This document shows positions 6,141-6,323 of a stretch of DNA of 6,323 nucleotides, in pieces. The DNA comes from an uncultured Eggerthellaceae bacterium (lineage in GTDB: Bacteria > Actinomycetota > Coriobacteriia > Coriobacteriales > Eggerthellaceae). Numbering within the stretch: the first letter of the stretch is position 1; each line of letters begins with the position of its first letter. The notes under the pieces were generated by a model. The model searched no databases and was not told the DNA's origin. It saw only the letters and a program-made list of their open reading frames with translations. The stretch is from positions 1 to 6,323 of the forward strand of contig CAKTXN010000097.1 in the NCBI GenBank assembly GCA_934630905.1, read 5' to 3'. Position numbers and translations under genes: made by a program.

Positions 6141-6323
6141 ATGTCTGAAGGGCGGGGGAAAAGCGATATGATAACGGACATGAGGGCGTACCGCCGAAGC
6201 TGTTTATTGGGCGCATTGGGAGCGCTGCTGATGCTGGTCGGGGATCTTTGCCTGAGCGTGATCCCTGCGAATACGGGCGACAGCGGACTGTTTGCGCGGG
6301 AGGCGTATTTAAGCGGCGGCTTT
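6141..6323 (+). CDS. Partial gene, N-terminus of a probable small membrane protein
   Basis: An open frame runs from ATG 6141 to the window edge without a stop, giving 61 residues. A second in-frame ATG at 6168 would give 52. The upstream ATG has GGGAG at 6127-6131 (9-nt spacing); the downstream one has a GGCGGGGG tract at 6151-6158. Either could be used. After a basic stretch (MRAYRR) comes one hydrophobic segment, LLGALGALLMLVGDLCL, then SVIPANTGDSGLFAREAYLSGGF. This suggests a first membrane helix, or less likely a signal anchor. The GDLCLS..PAN pattern vaguely recalls uncharacterised clostridial membrane proteins, but I cannot name the family with certainty. Transcription probably comes from the promoter at 5960-5988 through the structured leader. 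Confidence 0.6.
   Translation, partial: MSEGRGKSDMITDMRAYRRSCLLGALGALLMLVGDLCLSVIPANTGDSGLFAREAYLSGGF

Overview
The window looks like chromosomal DNA from a moderately GC-rich Bacillota (Clostridia-type) anaerobe. This is suggested by strong purine-rich ribosome binding sites, TTG and GTG starts, a sigma-A-like promoter, a radical SAM maturase of the tungsten-oxidoreductase type, and a barnase/barstar pair. The genus cannot be named from the sequence alone. All recognisable genes lie on the + strand; nothing convincing is on the - strand.

Region 1 (1-3631) is the downstream part of a sugar-uptake operon. It opens with a hairpin that probably closes or attenuates an upstream gene outside the window, which in this kind of operon is often the substrate-binding protein. 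An RbsA/MglA-type double ATPase (57-1571) and an RbsC-type permease (1579-2547) follow. Next comes a radical SAM/SPASM protein (2591-3631) whose cysteine pattern resembles maturases of tungsten-dependent aldehyde:ferredoxin oxidoreductases. No such oxidoreductase is visible here, so it may lie upstream or elsewhere. A 10-bp hairpin at 3660-3698 separates this operon from the next.

Region 2 (3777-5914) holds a barnase-type ribonuclease with a lipoprotein signal peptide. Its barstar-type inhibitor begins 2 nt after the ribonuclease stop, on a GTG start. A MATE-family multidrug/cation antiporter begins 30 nt after barstar. The barnase catalytic residues are all present and the barstar core motif is intact, so this should be a working toxin/immunity or extracytoplasmic RNase/inhibitor pair. 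The known Arg59-Glu76 contact seems to have been lost on both partners.

Region 3 (5912-6323) starts with a perfect 22-bp tandem duplication over the MATE stop codon. A near-consensus promoter follows (TTGACT, 17 bp, TATCAT), then a leader of about 145 nt containing four consecutive stem-loops. The window ends inside a small-membrane-protein-like gene whose 3' end is not seen. The leader matches no riboswitch class I can recognise and is the least explained stretch.
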